NCBI GenBank assembly: GCA_033557465.1
Contig: CM066031.1
Location: 1,068,364,444 to 1,068,428,443, forward strand
DNA from: Ichthyophis bannanicus
Taxonomy: Eukaryota; Chordata; Amphibia; Gymnophiona; Ichthyophiidae
Direction of reading: 5' to 3'
DNA: 64,000 bases
Under the pieces are notes generated by a model. The model was not told the origin of the DNA, ran no database searches, and was given only the letters and a program-made list of their open reading frames with translations. The position numbers were made by a program, and so were the translations under genes. The number at the start of each line of letters is the position of its first letter. Positions within the stretch are counted from its first letter, which is position 1. Below are positions 1-11,312 of this stretch, piece by piece.

Positions 1-7
1 GAATCAT

Positions 8-375
8 TTACTTTTTTGTAAGTGCAGGGAGTAGGGATGCTGTTTGTTGTGCTTTGTCTCCTAGTTTCCAACGGATGAGGCATGCTATTTTATTGTGCTT
101 TTCTGTATAGAAATGTTTTGCCATCAGAACTTTGCAGCCAGCAATGAGGTGGGTCACTGTTTCCAGCTCTTTCTTACAGAATCTACATTCGTCTGTTTTC
201 TCAGTTTTTTTTCTGTGCTTGCTGTAAACCATCTTATCTTTAATCTACTTTCCTGGGCTGCATATATCAATCTCTCATCCTTCGGTTTCAGTTCACTTCC
301 TCTTAACCATTCATATGTCCGGTTTGGATCAATAAAGGGTTCCTGGTGTAGTCAGTGCTGAGGCTATCAAGCCAG
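8..375 (-). pseudogene. C-terminal end of a non-LTR retrotransposon polyprotein, degraded
   Basis: Read on the reverse strand, 8-232 gives a segment with the pattern C-x2-C, H and C (CRFCKKELETVTHLIAGC), followed by Y, KHN and IRWKL. This resembles the zinc-knuckle region after the reverse transcriptase in a group of metazoan non-LTR retrotransposons. In another frame, about 225-375 reads EWLRGSELKPKDERLIYAAQ, which is the stretch that normally precedes the knuckle, so the two parts are separated by a frameshift. The coding frame runs off the left edge of the window. The exact clade is not certain; an RLE-type element is one possibility. No upstream RT is present here, so it is a truncated copy. 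Confidence 0.5.
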
Positions 376-380
376 TGGTG

Positions 381-660
381 AAATTCACTGTTCTGTCTGA
401 ACATTTATCCAAATAAATTTAGGACAGCTTTTTACTTCACTTAAATTTATCCAGATAGTAGCGACATTCAGTTCGTTATCTGGATAACTATCTGGATAAT
501 TTCCAGGAATGCCCACGCTACACCCTGGCACTGCACGAATAGTGCCAGGGTGGTCTGGAAGGATTTTCAATGGCACTATCTGTATAGCGCTGCTGAAAAC
601 CCATGGATAGCACCAGCTAGAGCAAATATCTGGATACTGGCTGCCATTATCCATTGGCTA
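381..660. repeat. Short interspersed MITE-like sequence with a 12-bp hairpin
   Basis: This stretch repeats short words such as TATCTGGATAA and contains a perfect 12-bp inverted repeat at 521-532 and 541-552 with an 8-base loop. No coding similarity is seen. It resembles small non-autonomous DNA elements, but no terminal inverted repeats or target duplication could be fixed. Confidence 0.3.
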
Positions 661-1343
661 TTACTGTTTATCAGGTAAAAGGCTTATATAATCTCCTTGA
701 TTTTACAAATATAAATCACACTGGGAATCAATCGTTTGTCCATCTTTTGTAAGATTGATTGCATTTAGTTTTTGTCTGTCTCTCTGAATGGGGAAGGAAC
801 CAAGACGTTTGGGTTGCAACAGGGTTTGTCAGAGCAGTAGGCAATAGATTTATGACCTGGAACATTATGCAATTGTAAAGAGTTCCCGCTAATGCTAATG
901 GTGCTCTGGTTCCCAATGTAATGCTGAGTTAATGCAAAAGTCTGTGTGTGCATGATAGCTTATAGAACAGATAATGAAATTCTGGTTCTTGCAGCCAAAA
1001 TAAAGCACAGCTTCAATGGGGTAAATTTATAAGCTATTTCTGTGAGTACAGCAGTACTTTTTGTGTAGAAATAAGTATTTATAAAATTGGGGTATATGCA
1101 TCTAAACCTATGTCTATACTGTATTTCCTGTATACCCATAGGTTTCTCTGATCTGAGCAGAGGTGTTGCTGGGGGTTGGATTTGAGTGAGGTTTGCACTT
1201 ATGTGTGTAGCCCTTTACTGATGGGGTCAAGGTTACCCCAAAGGGTGCACAAAAATAGTGGAATAAACAGAAAATATAGAGGCTCAGATGGGATCAGACA
1301 GATGCCCAAGACATATGGAGTGTAATTTTATAAGGAGTGCTTA
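661..1343. other. No recognised feature
   Basis: AT-rich, non-coding sequence. The short ORFs on the reverse strand show no recognisable domain. I see nothing else here. Confidence 0.6.
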
Positions 1344-1351
1344 GGTTAAAC
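1344..1351. repeat. 8-bp target-site duplication, left copy (hAT)
   Basis: GGTTAAAC directly abuts the hAT left end and is repeated exactly at 3243-3250. Confidence 0.85.
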
Positions 1352-3242
1352 CAGGGGTGGGCAAACTTTTTGACTCGAGGGCCGCAATGGGTTCATATAT
1401 TGGACCCGGGGGCCGGACCAAGAGTAGATGGGTGATCAAACAGTGAGAAAGCTGTAAAACCGCATGGTTTATAATATGATGGAATGCCCAGATCTTTGTT
1501 AAATCTTTTCTGGTCCATTTGGAAGTGTTTTACCTTAATTTCAGAAGTTTTATGTTCCTGGATTGTCTTGAACCTTCCTCTTAGGATTCTCACATAAGGT
1601 CATTAATGGCTCTGAGGAACACTCCTCAACCACAATGGCATCACCTTGGCCTGCTCCATGCCTTGTGATCCGATTCTTGTTTTTAACCTTTATCAAATGC
1701 AGGACAACAGTGGACGGACGGTTCTACATATCTGCTGTTTCTTAAACACCCCATTGCTTGCCACTATCTGAGACAGGATGATGGACCTCCCGTCTGATCT
1801 AATTTGGGCAATTCTTGCAGACAAACCACATCCACTTAGCAGAAAAATTAGCCTCTCATAAGGGTGTTTTCTAGACAGCATTTGTCTGTCTGAGGAAATA
1901 ATTACAAAATACTTAGAATATTATCTACAAGTCTCAGTAACTGTCATGAAAAATAGGTCTCAAGTCAGTATTTAAAAACATATTTTATACCCTGAGCCAT
2001 TGCCTCTGCGGTGGATCCACTAAAAATGAAAATACAAAAGCAGCTATATTCCAGAGTTGCCAGTTCCAAGACAGACATTTTTAAGCCAGTCCTAGATTTC
2101 TAATGCATTTTGGGACCTGCAGCATCAATTTCAATGGATATAAAAAGAAACTACAAATAACCATACATTACATTTGAAATGTAAGTTCAAGACCAGGACT
2201 GGCTAAAAAGTCTCCCACCTGGGACTGGGTAACCAGTAGCTCTGATACTCTCTTTAAAAAAAGTAATTTAGTAGACAAAACCAAGTCCCTTTCCTTTTGT
2301 TCTGATATAATTCTTGGGAAACAAAGACACCTTCACGGTGACCTGAATAAAAAAAATAAAATAAAATAAAAAAAAGGAAGAGTGATTCTTTGTCAGCAGA
2401 AACTTGTCCTGCAAGCTCGACACTGACGAAGTACATCCAGAATAAAGATAAAGGATATGGGAAATGATTACAGACAAAGAGAAGCTTTTCCACAACTTAT
2501 CTTATAGGTAAGGAGTTTCACGTAAGGAAAAGCAAAGAGGGCTGGAGAAAGGCAAGCTACTTATTTTTGTTAACGAATCCGATTTTCTAACGCTTCCCCC
2601 CATTATCATCTTCGAAAGTCAGACCCATAGCGTGCGCTGCTCTCTACTTTACAACTTCTTAGCCACTGAACAGTCTGTTGCCCCTTCGAATTCCTCTTTT
2701 AGCCAGTGTGATTTGCCCACCGCTTCCAAGAGCGGGGATAACAAGATGCAAGAAAGAGAGCGGAAACGATTCCAGCCGCTTACTTGAACCTCACTCAGAC
2801 TCTACAATTCAAATACCGCTGCAGAAGGCAGATGAATGCATGAACAAGACGCCCGTGTTGTGCTGCAAGCCAGTGGCAAGATAGATAGATAACACTGTAT
2901 ACGTACATACCCTTCGGGCATCAATAAAAGGGCTCTGCGTGAATCGTGCTCCGCCGGCGAAGGAGGGACAGAGCCAGTGTGGCAGACAATAGACAGATGC
3001 GCGAGAGTGACGGCTCGCGCTTTCCCTGCGCTAAGGAAGGAGACATCGTCCCCACAACGTGAGATCAAGGTGGCCACGCTCCCACCGCAGTCTCTTTCCC
3101 CCCTTCCACCGTTAGAAGCTCTTACCTCGCACTCGTCCCTCTCAGCTCTCCATTCTCCTCTGACCGCTATGAGCTCCGCGGGCCGGATTAAAAGGTCTGC
3201 CGGGCCGTATACGGCCCGCGGGCCATAGTTTGCCCATTCCTG
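1352..3242 (-). mobile_element. hAT-type DNA transposon, 1.9 kb, with 8-bp target duplication
   Basis: The left end starts CAGGGGTGGGCAAACT and the right end, reverse complemented, starts CAGGAATGGGCAAACT, so the terminal inverted repeats match over about 16 bases with two mismatches. An identical 8-bp GGTTAAAC lies on each side (1344-1351 and 3243-3250), which is the duplication length expected for the hAT superfamily. No intact transposase is present. Short reverse-strand ORFs near 1393-1593 and 1693-1881 may be remnants, but I could not assign them to a domain. The right third (about 2580-3240) is clearly richer in GC and CpG than its surroundings and may be the promoter end of the original element; the reverse orientation is inferred from that. 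The Charlie-like TIR suggests the subgroup. Confidence 0.85.
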
Positions 3243-3250
3243 GGTTAAAC
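3243..3250. repeat. 8-bp target-site duplication, right copy (hAT)
   Basis: GGTTAAAC follows the hAT right end and matches 1344-1351. Confidence 0.85.
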
Positions 3251-4394
3251 GGTGTATATCGCATGTATTTTATAAAGATAAGTATGCACGTACTTTATAA
3301 AATAGGGACATAAGTGGTCGAAAAATACATTAAATCTAGGCACAATCACTTATACCCGCCCTTCCCTGTTGTAAATGCCCATGCCCAGTTTGTCAAGAAC
3401 TTGTGTAAATTATAGCATTTTATAATTTACGCATTTGAATTTATACTCTGCACACATTCTGCCAAAGCAAATGCACACAGCGTAAGTACATGACATCAGC
3501 CTTACAAGTATACTTAGAGTTGCGACCAGCTAAAGTACATGCGTAAATGCTCATCAATTTGTGTAAGTCACTGAAAATATGTGATTTACGCGCATAGATG
3601 ACAAATAGAGGCCAGTTCTGATTGGGACATGTCTGTGCCATCCAGACATCAAAAATCTGGATGGCTTGGATTTGCACTCTATTCTGTACCCACGGGAGCT
3701 AGAGGTTCCCGTGGGAGCAGAATCAGGGCAAAGGGCTTGGATGTGCCCCAATTCAGCCCCACTGCACGTGTGGGATCCCAAGCTAGCCCAGCCAGTGCTC
3801 CTGTGTGGAGCCTCGGTGTTGCGGTGTCCAATTGCCATGGCACCGAGACTCCATGCAGGAGCCCCGCTTCCCAGAGGCACATTAAACTGCTGTTCCCTGC
3901 TGCCTTACCCCTGCAGGGGCCTGCCAAGGCTAGGCATGGGCTGCAGGGAACCTTCTCCTGTGCCTCACCTTGTTGGGGGGAGGGGGTCCTCCAAGGCTGG
4001 CTGCCGACGTTGGGAGGACTTATCTCCTCAAGCCTGGATATACAGGGCTATGACCAGAATCGACCCTGTACATCCGAGGTCATGGGCCTGCTTCTACCCC
4101 GTCCACACTCATTCTCTGGCTCACCCTCTCCGGCCCCCATCCAGAGCTTCCTGCATATCTCCTCTGTATGTGGAGAGCTTTGGGAGCAGCATCAGCCCCA
4201 GGCATTTGGCAGGGGATGCATGTCCAAACTGGACATACATCCCTGCTAAATGCTGTTTGGAATGACCCCCATAATCTTTACATGGCTCCTCAGAAGACCA
4301 TTGGGAGGGGTCTGCCTTGCAATCTCGACACCACCTAAATTGGTGGACTCCATTTGCAAAGAGGTCTCTTAGGTGGCCCAACACCCCCTACCTA
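3251..4394. other. Unassigned; open 206-codon frame without known domain
   Basis: 3251-3600 is AT-rich and holds small inverted repeats around TTTATAATTTACGC. 3600-4390 is more GC-rich, so ORFs up to 206 codons (3629-4249, forward) occur. Their composition is rich in Ser, Pro and Gly with no recognisable domain, and several frames are open at once, which is expected from base composition. I do not call a gene. Confidence 0.5.
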
Positions 4395-4690
4395 GTTTGC
4401 TGCGCCTGCCTTATGGAACTCTCTGCCTGCTGCCCTTAGGCTGGATCCTTCCTATGTTAAATTTAAGATGTTGCTCAAGACACACCTATTTATCATTGCC
4501 TTTAACCTACCCATTCCTTGATTCTCTCCCTTTCCCTCTCAACGCTTACTCTGCCCTGGTATGATTTGATTTTTAACAGTTTTATTTATGGAGTTAATGT
4601 CTACCTTGTTTTTTAAATTTGTTTTAATTTTGGTACACTGCCCTGCTGCAAATGTGAAGTACGGTTAAGCAAGCCTAATAAACATAAACA
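4395..4690 (+). mobile_element. L2-like LINE 3' end, 5'-truncated
   Basis: The sequence reads like the end of an L2/CR1-type RT protein (a YGTLCLLPL stretch corresponding to LWNSLP, then a hydrophobic K.HL.L stretch), followed by an untranslated tail ending in AATAAACATAAACA. Several frameshifts are present. Confidence 0.5.
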
Positions 4691-5639
4691 TACCCCTCAC
4701 CTTGTGGTCTGCTCCTTTCCACGGTACCTTAATCATTGGCGGTCAGATGCTGCCATTTTCCAAGATGGCAGTGGAGAGGCAGGAACATGCGGGCATAGCC
4801 CCTGCCCCCCAATGATTAAGTTATGGGGGGGATTAGACTATGAGATTTGGGCATAGGGGCTACCAAGCCATCAGGGAGCCCACTTTCGAGATTCAGGGGT
4901 GTGGGATAGGAGCCATCAGGTCATCAGGGAGCAGTCAGATGTTAGAGTGGTATAGAGGAAATGGAAGGACACTATACAGGAAGCAGATCTCATAGAACGT
5001 GATTCCATAAAATGCAATTCCGGCCCACGGACACGCCTAAATCAAAAATGTGTACCCTTTGAACCTAATTCTGCATCCGTGGGTCTGGATGTGACCGCAG
5101 GACCGGAATCGGGGAGATAGACGTGTTCAGCGGGCACGTGCAAGTGCTATCCTGCTGGCCTCGTGCCTCTGATGCGGGTAAACCTTTTGGACATCCCCGC
5201 ATCCACCGTATTCTGAAATGTTAAACATTTTGGATCCTACCTGTCCCCGTGATATAACCACGGACGCTAGGCCCCTTGGGGAAAAATGTGCATCTCCTAA
5301 GCTGCCCATCACAGACAGTGTGCTAATGCACACTAGACTTAAATACCAATGAGAAATGACAGCTACTGCAACCTCGACCATATGCCTGTCCCCCCTCATG
5401 CTCTGAAAAGTGCTAGATAATAATTCCAGTGCACCCCGATATGGTATACAAGAATGTAAATATGAACATGTATGTCAGGACATACCTTGCATCAAATGGT
5501 ATGTGGCATTAGGAACCAGCCCCAGTGATTCCTGCCCTGATCATCTCTAAAAACACACCTTAAACAGCTGGGGATGGACCCTCACCAAGTCCACAAAACC
5601 ACGCACTAACCTTGCAGATCCCCAAAGGATGCATAATAT
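4691..5639. other. No recognised feature
   Basis: Unique-looking non-coding sequence. ORFs of up to 90 codons have no family resemblance. Confidence 0.5.
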
Positions 5640-6131
5640 TGCTGAGCAACAAATATATGTCCTTTTCGTGTCTTTGGCCTATAAGTGCACTCATTCTGCT
5701 GCTCTGCACTACCATTCCTCTCTTATCTCTCTCTACAACCCTCCCTATGAACACTGCTCTTCTGTCAGATTGCTTCTAACTGTGCCCTTCCCTTCTACTG
5801 CCAAATCCAGATGTCTCTCCCTTCACCTTGCTGCTCTGTGTGCCTGGAATAAACTATCAGTCTTTACGTCAGGCTTCATCCCTGGCCCCTCCAAAATCCA
5901 GGCTGAGCGCTCACTTCATCAGTGCTGCTGTTGGATCAGATCTACCTAAACTCCCTTGTCTGTCTTGATCATTCCTCCTGGATGTATCCTCTTCTCAGCT
6001 GCTGTGTTGTCTGTCCTGACTAGATTGTAAGCTCTGCTGAGCAGGGACCATCTTTTAGATGTGTCTGTGCAGTGGTGTGTACGCCTTGTAGCGCTATACA
6101 AATGATCAGTAGCAGTTGTAGTTGTAGTAGG
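5640..6131 (+). mobile_element. L2-like LINE 3' end with short triplet tail
   Basis: The forward frame around 5680-5950 contains the usual L2-type C-terminal signature (an AALCAWNKLSV stretch in place of APxLWNSLP). It is followed by a 3' untranslated region with TTGTAAGCTCTGCTGAGCAG and GCGCTATACAAAT, and ends in a GTTGTAGTAG triplet tail. This is the 3' end of an L2/CR1-group LINE, 5'-truncated. Confidence 0.6.
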
Positions 6132-6571
6132 GCCTTCTGGCTATGGCATCTGAGGCTCACCTATCCGGGTACTGGCATTTCTCATAGCAACTACACCTGT
6201 TTCATCATAACGTATGTTGGTCTGTATACATCTGCCTTTTGTGGGCAAACCCTGTCTGCCTTCCCACAGCCAGCTTTTAGGCACTGCTCCCCTGGTCAGG
6301 GCTGTGTGGGCATGGGAGGGGAGATCCCTGTGCCATCACACCAAGTAACCAGACTCCTGATATATCACCACTCTCGCAGCTATTATTAATCCTGGCCTGA
6401 GTAGAGATGTAGGCTGCAAGGGAAAATCTGGGGAATTTTGGCACTACATCAGTCATGTCTCCCAGTGCCAGGCACAGCGGATGTATGGCTGCTCTTTCAT
6501 ACTGCCAGCAATCTCTGATATAATTAGAGCACCCTATGTAAAATAATCCAGAAGAAATCAGTATAGGTTCC
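6132..6571. other. No recognised feature
   Basis: Non-coding sequence with no domain or clear repeat that I can recognise. Confidence 0.5.
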
Positions 6572-6790
6572 CTATGGCTAAATGTCAAAACATACCACTA
6601 TCAATAATAGGAACCCTCAGAATAACAGCATTCAGCAGTGCAAGCAGCACTAATACATGTTCAACAGCAGCACCATTGGTCCCAAAAATGTGCATTATGG
6701 GCATGCATTAGTGTTGTTTGCACTGTTGAGTGCCCTTATTCTGAGGGTCGCTTATTATTGACAGGGATATGTTTTGACATGTAGCCATAG
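6572..6790. repeat. Palindromic (fold-back) repeat, about 219 bp
   Basis: The left half begins CTATGGCTAAATGTCAAAAC and the right half ends as its near reverse complement (GTTTTGACATGTAGCCATAG). The arms stay complementary for roughly 90 bases with scattered mismatches, including CCCTCAGAATAA, AGCAGTGCAA and CACTAATACATG. The centre is near 6681. This is the structure of a fold-back MITE. I could not find a convincing target-site duplication. Confidence 0.75.
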
Positions 6791-7489
6791 TGAACTGTCT
6801 CAGAGTTTGACTGCCCAATCGCACTGGCACCTGGTGATGCTGTGTTTATCCATACGGTCCAGATACTGGCCAGGCTTTCATGTCCCCCCCTGAATTGCAG
6901 ATGAGCACACCAGAACCCCCCGTGCACCCCTCGAACCATGTACTCTGTTTCTGTCATAAAAACATGATTCTGTTAGAGATGCCCTGAACCTATATATACT
7001 GTATATATATGTATATATAACAGCTATGACATACCAGAATCGCATGGGTTACCAGGACTTTGAATATGATCTGTTTCTCACCCAAAAAGGAATCCTTTCC
7101 CTGCTCACACCCATACTGTCCCTGCATCAGCAGTCCCATTTTTCTGAAAATGGGAATGGTTAGCGTCCCATAGATTGGCTCCTTTAGCACAAACAGCACA
7201 TAGGTGCATAGCCTGAATAAACACTATTGCTCTAATAATATTTCTGTAAGGGTATTTATAAATGTTTCTTTACCTTACAACATTCCCTCACCTCTGCTTC
7301 CTGCACCTTAAGACTGCATCTTGTATTTTTCCAGACGGCAGTCACACCAGTTCAAAACATACGTATCACAACCATTTTACTATATGGGATGAACTGCAGA
7401 GCACAGCAGAATATTTGCTAAGTCCTAGCCTTATATCACATTTCTCAATTGCAATACAGTTTGAATCTACACAGGATTTAATTATTTCA
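6791..7489. other. No gene; AT-rich with a short TA/TG repeat
   Basis: Contains an imperfect TATATA tract at about 6990-7019. Otherwise AT-rich and non-coding. Confidence 0.6.
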
Positions 7490-8066
7490 CTAGTGATTCC
7501 CACAAAATCTTGCTAAATAGAACTGCTCACATTTACAAAAGTATTTATTGTCAGACCAAAAGTATCCAAAAAGCTGCCATCAGCTGCTGTTTCATATATT
7601 AGTCCATTTTTTATTTTTATTTTTAAGTGATTAGGAAATACTACAAATTTTAAAATTCCCATCCAATAAAGATTTTTTTTTTAAGAAGATTCATTCATAC
7701 AACGCCAATTGCCATGTTTTGAACTTGAAGTATGGTAACTAGGGCTGTAGGGTGCCTTAATATTCTGATTGGTTGACAGACTTTTCTATCCCCATTGGGT
7801 AAATTCAAACTCATAATATCCATTAAAAATGTCAAAGCAATGTACGCCATTCAGTCTGTTGACTAAGACCAGAGGGGGTAATTGAATTCAATTTAAAAAT
7901 CCACCATTGTTCTTTATAGTTTAAATGAGTTTCTCAGTCCCCTTCTCGGTCCCCTAATATACGAAACGGCAGTTGATAACAGCTTTTTGGATACTTTTGG
8001 TTCAACAAAAAATACTTTTATAAACGTGAGCAGTTCTATTTAGCAGGATTTTGTGGGAGTCACTAG
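7490..8066. mobile_element. 577-bp element with 113-bp terminal inverted repeats
   Basis: Positions 7490-7602 and 7954-8066 are inverted copies of each other. Shared words include CTAGTGA, CCCACAAAATC, GCTAAATAGAACTGCTCAC, CCAAAAGTATCCAAAAAGCT and the inner end TATTAG. The roughly 350-bp centre has no ORF of note. Long TIRs flanking a short non-coding core fit a non-autonomous DNA transposon. The ends lie on a CACTAGTG-like motif and no target duplication is obvious, so the superfamily is unknown. Confidence 0.8.
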
Positions 8067-8449
8067 TCGTACCAAATTTCAGTAGGAATAACGTGGCCAT
8101 TTCCGGGAAACAATATGTACACGGGCCTTTCCTAAATATGCTTTCTATGTGTCGGTGGCTGACCATACTCCCGTTCTGCCCTCTCCTGCACATGTTCTGA
8201 GATCCCCATGCTAGCGCCATGGACATGCATATCAGCAGTGTTTCAGAATACAGTCGGGGATGTTGTTGGCAGATAAACGTCCCTGCTGGAAATACAAACC
8301 CCTTATTCATGTTCTAGAATGACCCCAATAGTGTTCACAGCCTAAATTCTGCTATCAAGTCCTACACTTGCTAAATAAATAGGAATACCAGCTAAGGAGA
8401 GTTTTCAGGAAATGTCTTACCCCTAAAATGATAGAAATGCCATTTATTA
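8067..8449. other. No recognised feature
   Basis: Non-coding, with no repeat structure I recognise. Confidence 0.5.
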
Positions 8450-9055
8450 ATGGAACATCGTCCCACTACGTACAGCTCTCCATACCGCCCCACACATTCT
8501 TCTAGCAGCTCCTAAAGAACAGCATATAACCCCCATCTTCAAGCCACTCCACTGGCTTCACCTCTACAGTCCAATTAAATATAAAACTTTGATGACCCAC
8601 AGAGCACTTCTGGGCCTCTCCTCCTCACACCTCCTCAGCCTTCTCCATCCCTTCCAACCAAACAGAGCCAGCTGCCAATCTACCAGCAACACCCTTATCC
8701 CTCACTTAAAAAACAAGAGCACCCAGCAAGCCTGTGCAAGAGCATTTGAACTGTACCACCTACCCTATGGAACTCTCTCCCTGCTACTATCAGATGGAAG
8801 CAACTGAAGACTCATCTAGTCATCGAACACTAATGGCCTGCAACTTAACCCTACCCCCACATACACCTCAATGAAAACAAACCAATGTATATTGTTAAGT
8901 TATTTGTATAAACAAGTTACGTAACTAAGTTACTGGAACATAGTTAATATATGTTCACGCCATGTTTTTACTGTAACTTTCAGTTAATTGTAAACTGCTT
9001 TGACCTGGTGAAAAGTGGTATAAAAGCACAGCTAAATAAACAAACAAACATAGAT
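8450..9055 (+). mobile_element. L2-like LINE 3' end, 5'-truncated
   Basis: Encodes degraded remains of an L2-type RT C-terminus (a P.FK.LHWLHLYSPIKYKT stretch near 8530-8590, then an LPYGTLSL stretch near 8760). The tail contains a CTGCTTT/AAAGTGGT hairpin (8994-9019) followed by ATAAAAGC and an AAAC-rich end. Confidence 0.65.
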
Positions 9056-9382
9056 ACATATCATTTTACATCATGCAACCTATGATGTGCCAGAAGTGGA
9101 ACCTTTGGTGGCAGGGCTTCTCTACACAACACACATACAATGTGCCACTAAGTGACACTCGGGAAGAATTGTAGTTGGTTATGTTTTACACAATCTATTA
9201 TCATCCTGAAACTACCTAGCTAGCATGTTTACAAGCCTTAATGTGAAGGATGCAACTTTATTTAAGTTTTCAAAACAAGGACAATAGAAAACTTACATCT
9301 AATCGTGATAACATGGGACACCTCCAACACATCTCAAATCCCCCCACCCCCCCAAAAAAAGGAAAAAACCCCAAAAGAATAT
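9056..9382 (-). other. Probable 3' end of the older reverse-strand L1, plus unassigned sequence
   Basis: This lies to the left of the newer L1 insertion and should be the continuation of the older reverse-strand L1 seen at 11313-13335. An AATAAA is present on the reverse strand near 9258. A C-rich/A-rich stretch occurs at about 9340-9380. Confidence 0.4.
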
Positions 9383-9396
9383 AAAAATGAACAATA

Positions 9397-10302
9397 TGGT
9401 GCAGGCGACCCGGTGTACATGGCAGCAGCTGAATAAATATTGGGGTAGCTCCCCTGAGGTTTCGAGTTGGCTGCCTCTACGGGGTAATGCTTGTTTTTTG
9501 CCGAGTTTTGACTCGGCCCCCTTTCGGCAGTGGGAACGGCTGGGTCTACAACGTCTTGGGCAGGTGGTGGACCAGGATGGGAGCTGTAAATCTCTGGGCG
9601 CGCTTTGTAAGGAATATGATTTGAATTTGGGAGTGTCTTTTCTTGCTTACGCGCAACTTTCTCATTATGTCAGTTCATTATCCAATCGGGAATTAACTGT
9701 GGAGCACTCGGCGTGCATACTTGATTTTCTTGCCTTGGGGGTAGGGTCTCCACCGACGATAGCGGAGTTAAAGAAGAGGTTAGATTTGCTTGGTCCGCCT
9801 CCAGACTATTCGGCAGTGGAAAGTTTGTGGACGAGGGAATTAGGCCGAGAGATAGCGCCGGGTTCTATTCGGGGTGCATTGAGTCGGATTGCGCAGTTGG
9901 TGGAGGGAGCCCGATGGCGTGAGATACAATTTAAATGCATTCTTCATGCTCACTTTTCTCCGAGGCGAGCGCTGAGAAGTCATCTTACACTTGAGGGAGG
10001 TTGTCCTAAATGTTCTTGTTCCCTGGCGGATCTGGGCCATATGTGGTGGGGCTGTTCCTATATTCGTCGATATTGGATGCGAATTGGGGCATATCTTAGT
10101 GACCTGTTGCGACAAAGGGTTAGCTGGACATGTCTGCTGGTTGTGTTGGATCAGATGGGCCCAATTCATTTAAAGGGGAGATGGGAGAGGATCTTAGTGC
10201 GAAAGGCTTGTCTGGTGGGTAAAGGCCCTATTCGTCACTGGAGGGAGCCTGTGGTCCCCACTTTTTGGGAGTGGCGTAATAGCCTACACCAACTTATGTT
10301 AA
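9397..10302 (+). pseudogene. L1-like ORF2 C-terminal region (partial, interrupted)
   Basis: The forward frame is open from 9387 to 10343. The apparent ATG lies in the target-site duplication, so the first few residues are host sequence and not an authentic start. Residues 200-235 carry the C-terminal zinc-knuckle pattern typical of L1 ORF2: CPKCSCSLADLGHMWWGC followed by an aromatic YW. The endonuclease and RT domains are missing because of 5' truncation. The frame is cut after HQLML by an inserted L2-like tail at 10303. The original frame resumes at about 10902 (MERRGAQ) and ends near 11023. No function is expected. Confidence 0.8.
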
Positions 10303-10894
10303 CAATATTAACAATATTAACAATATTCCTGAAAATAGAATAAGACGGCCTGCACTACTCAACATGTTAATAGTACCCAAATTTACCACAAGGTGCACAA
10401 AGACAACTACTAATAGAGCTTTCTCGATTTATGCTCCGACAACCTGGAATGAACTTCCCACCTGGATTCGATCCATACCAAGCCTCACCACATTCAGAAA
10501 AGAAATAAAACACCATCTATTTCAAATCTACTATCCCGAAACCAGTCCTGAAAAACATAAGTCGCAGGCATCCTCCCCCTGCTCTAATTATCCCAACGCA
10601 CTAACCCAACACGAAAACGGTTAGCCGCCCTCTCCCTATGGCTGTATCCTGTCCCCCATCCGATCTAGCTATAACCAAATATCAGTTGTATTTAACTCTA
10701 TGTAAATTTTATGTGTATATATCTTGTAAATAGTTTCCCCCGTTATTCTCCCGTTATGACTGTACCCTTGTTCTATGTAAGCACATTGTGTTATGTAAAA
10801 AACATTGTTGCATTGTTGAGTTGTAATGTAAACCGCACTGATCTTAATAGCGCGGTATATAAGAAAAGCAAATAAATAAATAAATAAAAATAAA
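10303..10894 (+). mobile_element. L2-like LINE 3' end inserted in the L1
   Basis: Flanked by a 7-bp duplication ATGTTAA (10296-10302 and 10895-10901). The insert starts with three CAATATTAA-like units. It then codes for an L2-type C-terminus at 10364-10624 (FSIYAPTTWNELP, then FRKEIKHHLF). It ends with the hairpin AACCGC.../...GCGGTATATAAG (10832-10860) and an AAAT-repeat tail. Removing it restores the reading of the L1 around it, which confirms the order: L1 first, then this copy. Confidence 0.85.
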
Positions 10895-11312
10895 ATGTTA
10901 ATGGAACGGAGAGGTGCGCAAGGACACCCACAGAGATGGGCCACCTTTTTGTTGATCTGGCTGCCTTATATTCAAAATCTGGGACCTAAAACCCGCAGTG
11001 AGGTGCTAAAGGTTGGACAGTAGTCAATTCGGGTGCGTGTTTGCTTCTTTGGATGAGTTAGTATCGCTATGATTTCAGTACTTGTGGGGGTATTGGGAGG
11101 GGGGAGGTATAGGGGGGTATATTGTGTGGTATTGCTTTGTACTGTTTTTGTTTATCTTTGTGTGTCGTTGTTACTCTCCCAAGGTGGTGGACAAGATACA
11201 GCCCCACCTGGGAGACAGTACTATACCAAAAATTGTAGAGCATGGTTTTGTTTGTACTGTTTGTTTTATGCTGTGATTCTAATAAACAGAACTTGGAAAA
11301 AAATGAACAATA

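Larger units (their letters stand above)
9383..11312 (+). mobile_element. L1-like LINE, 5'-truncated, with 14-bp target duplication
   Basis: The 14-bp word AAAAATGAACAATA occurs at 9383-9396 and again at 11299-11312, right after an AATAAA and a short A-run. The copy therefore has a 3' poly(A) and matching target-site duplications, the signature of target-primed reverse transcription. The internal part is the end of an L1-type ORF2 and its 3' untranslated region. It is interrupted by a separate insertion at 10303-10894. The copy sits inside an older L1 on the reverse strand. Confidence 0.85.

Noticed and set aside
3629..4265. Two overlapping forward ORFs of about 200 codons that might be a gene
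   Set aside because: Several frames are open at once in a GC-richer patch, the translations have no domain and low-complexity composition, and no splice or promoter evidence is visible.
9387..9395. ATG at 9387 as the start of the L1 ORF2
   Set aside because: It lies inside the target-site duplication and is host sequence; the element is 5'-truncated.
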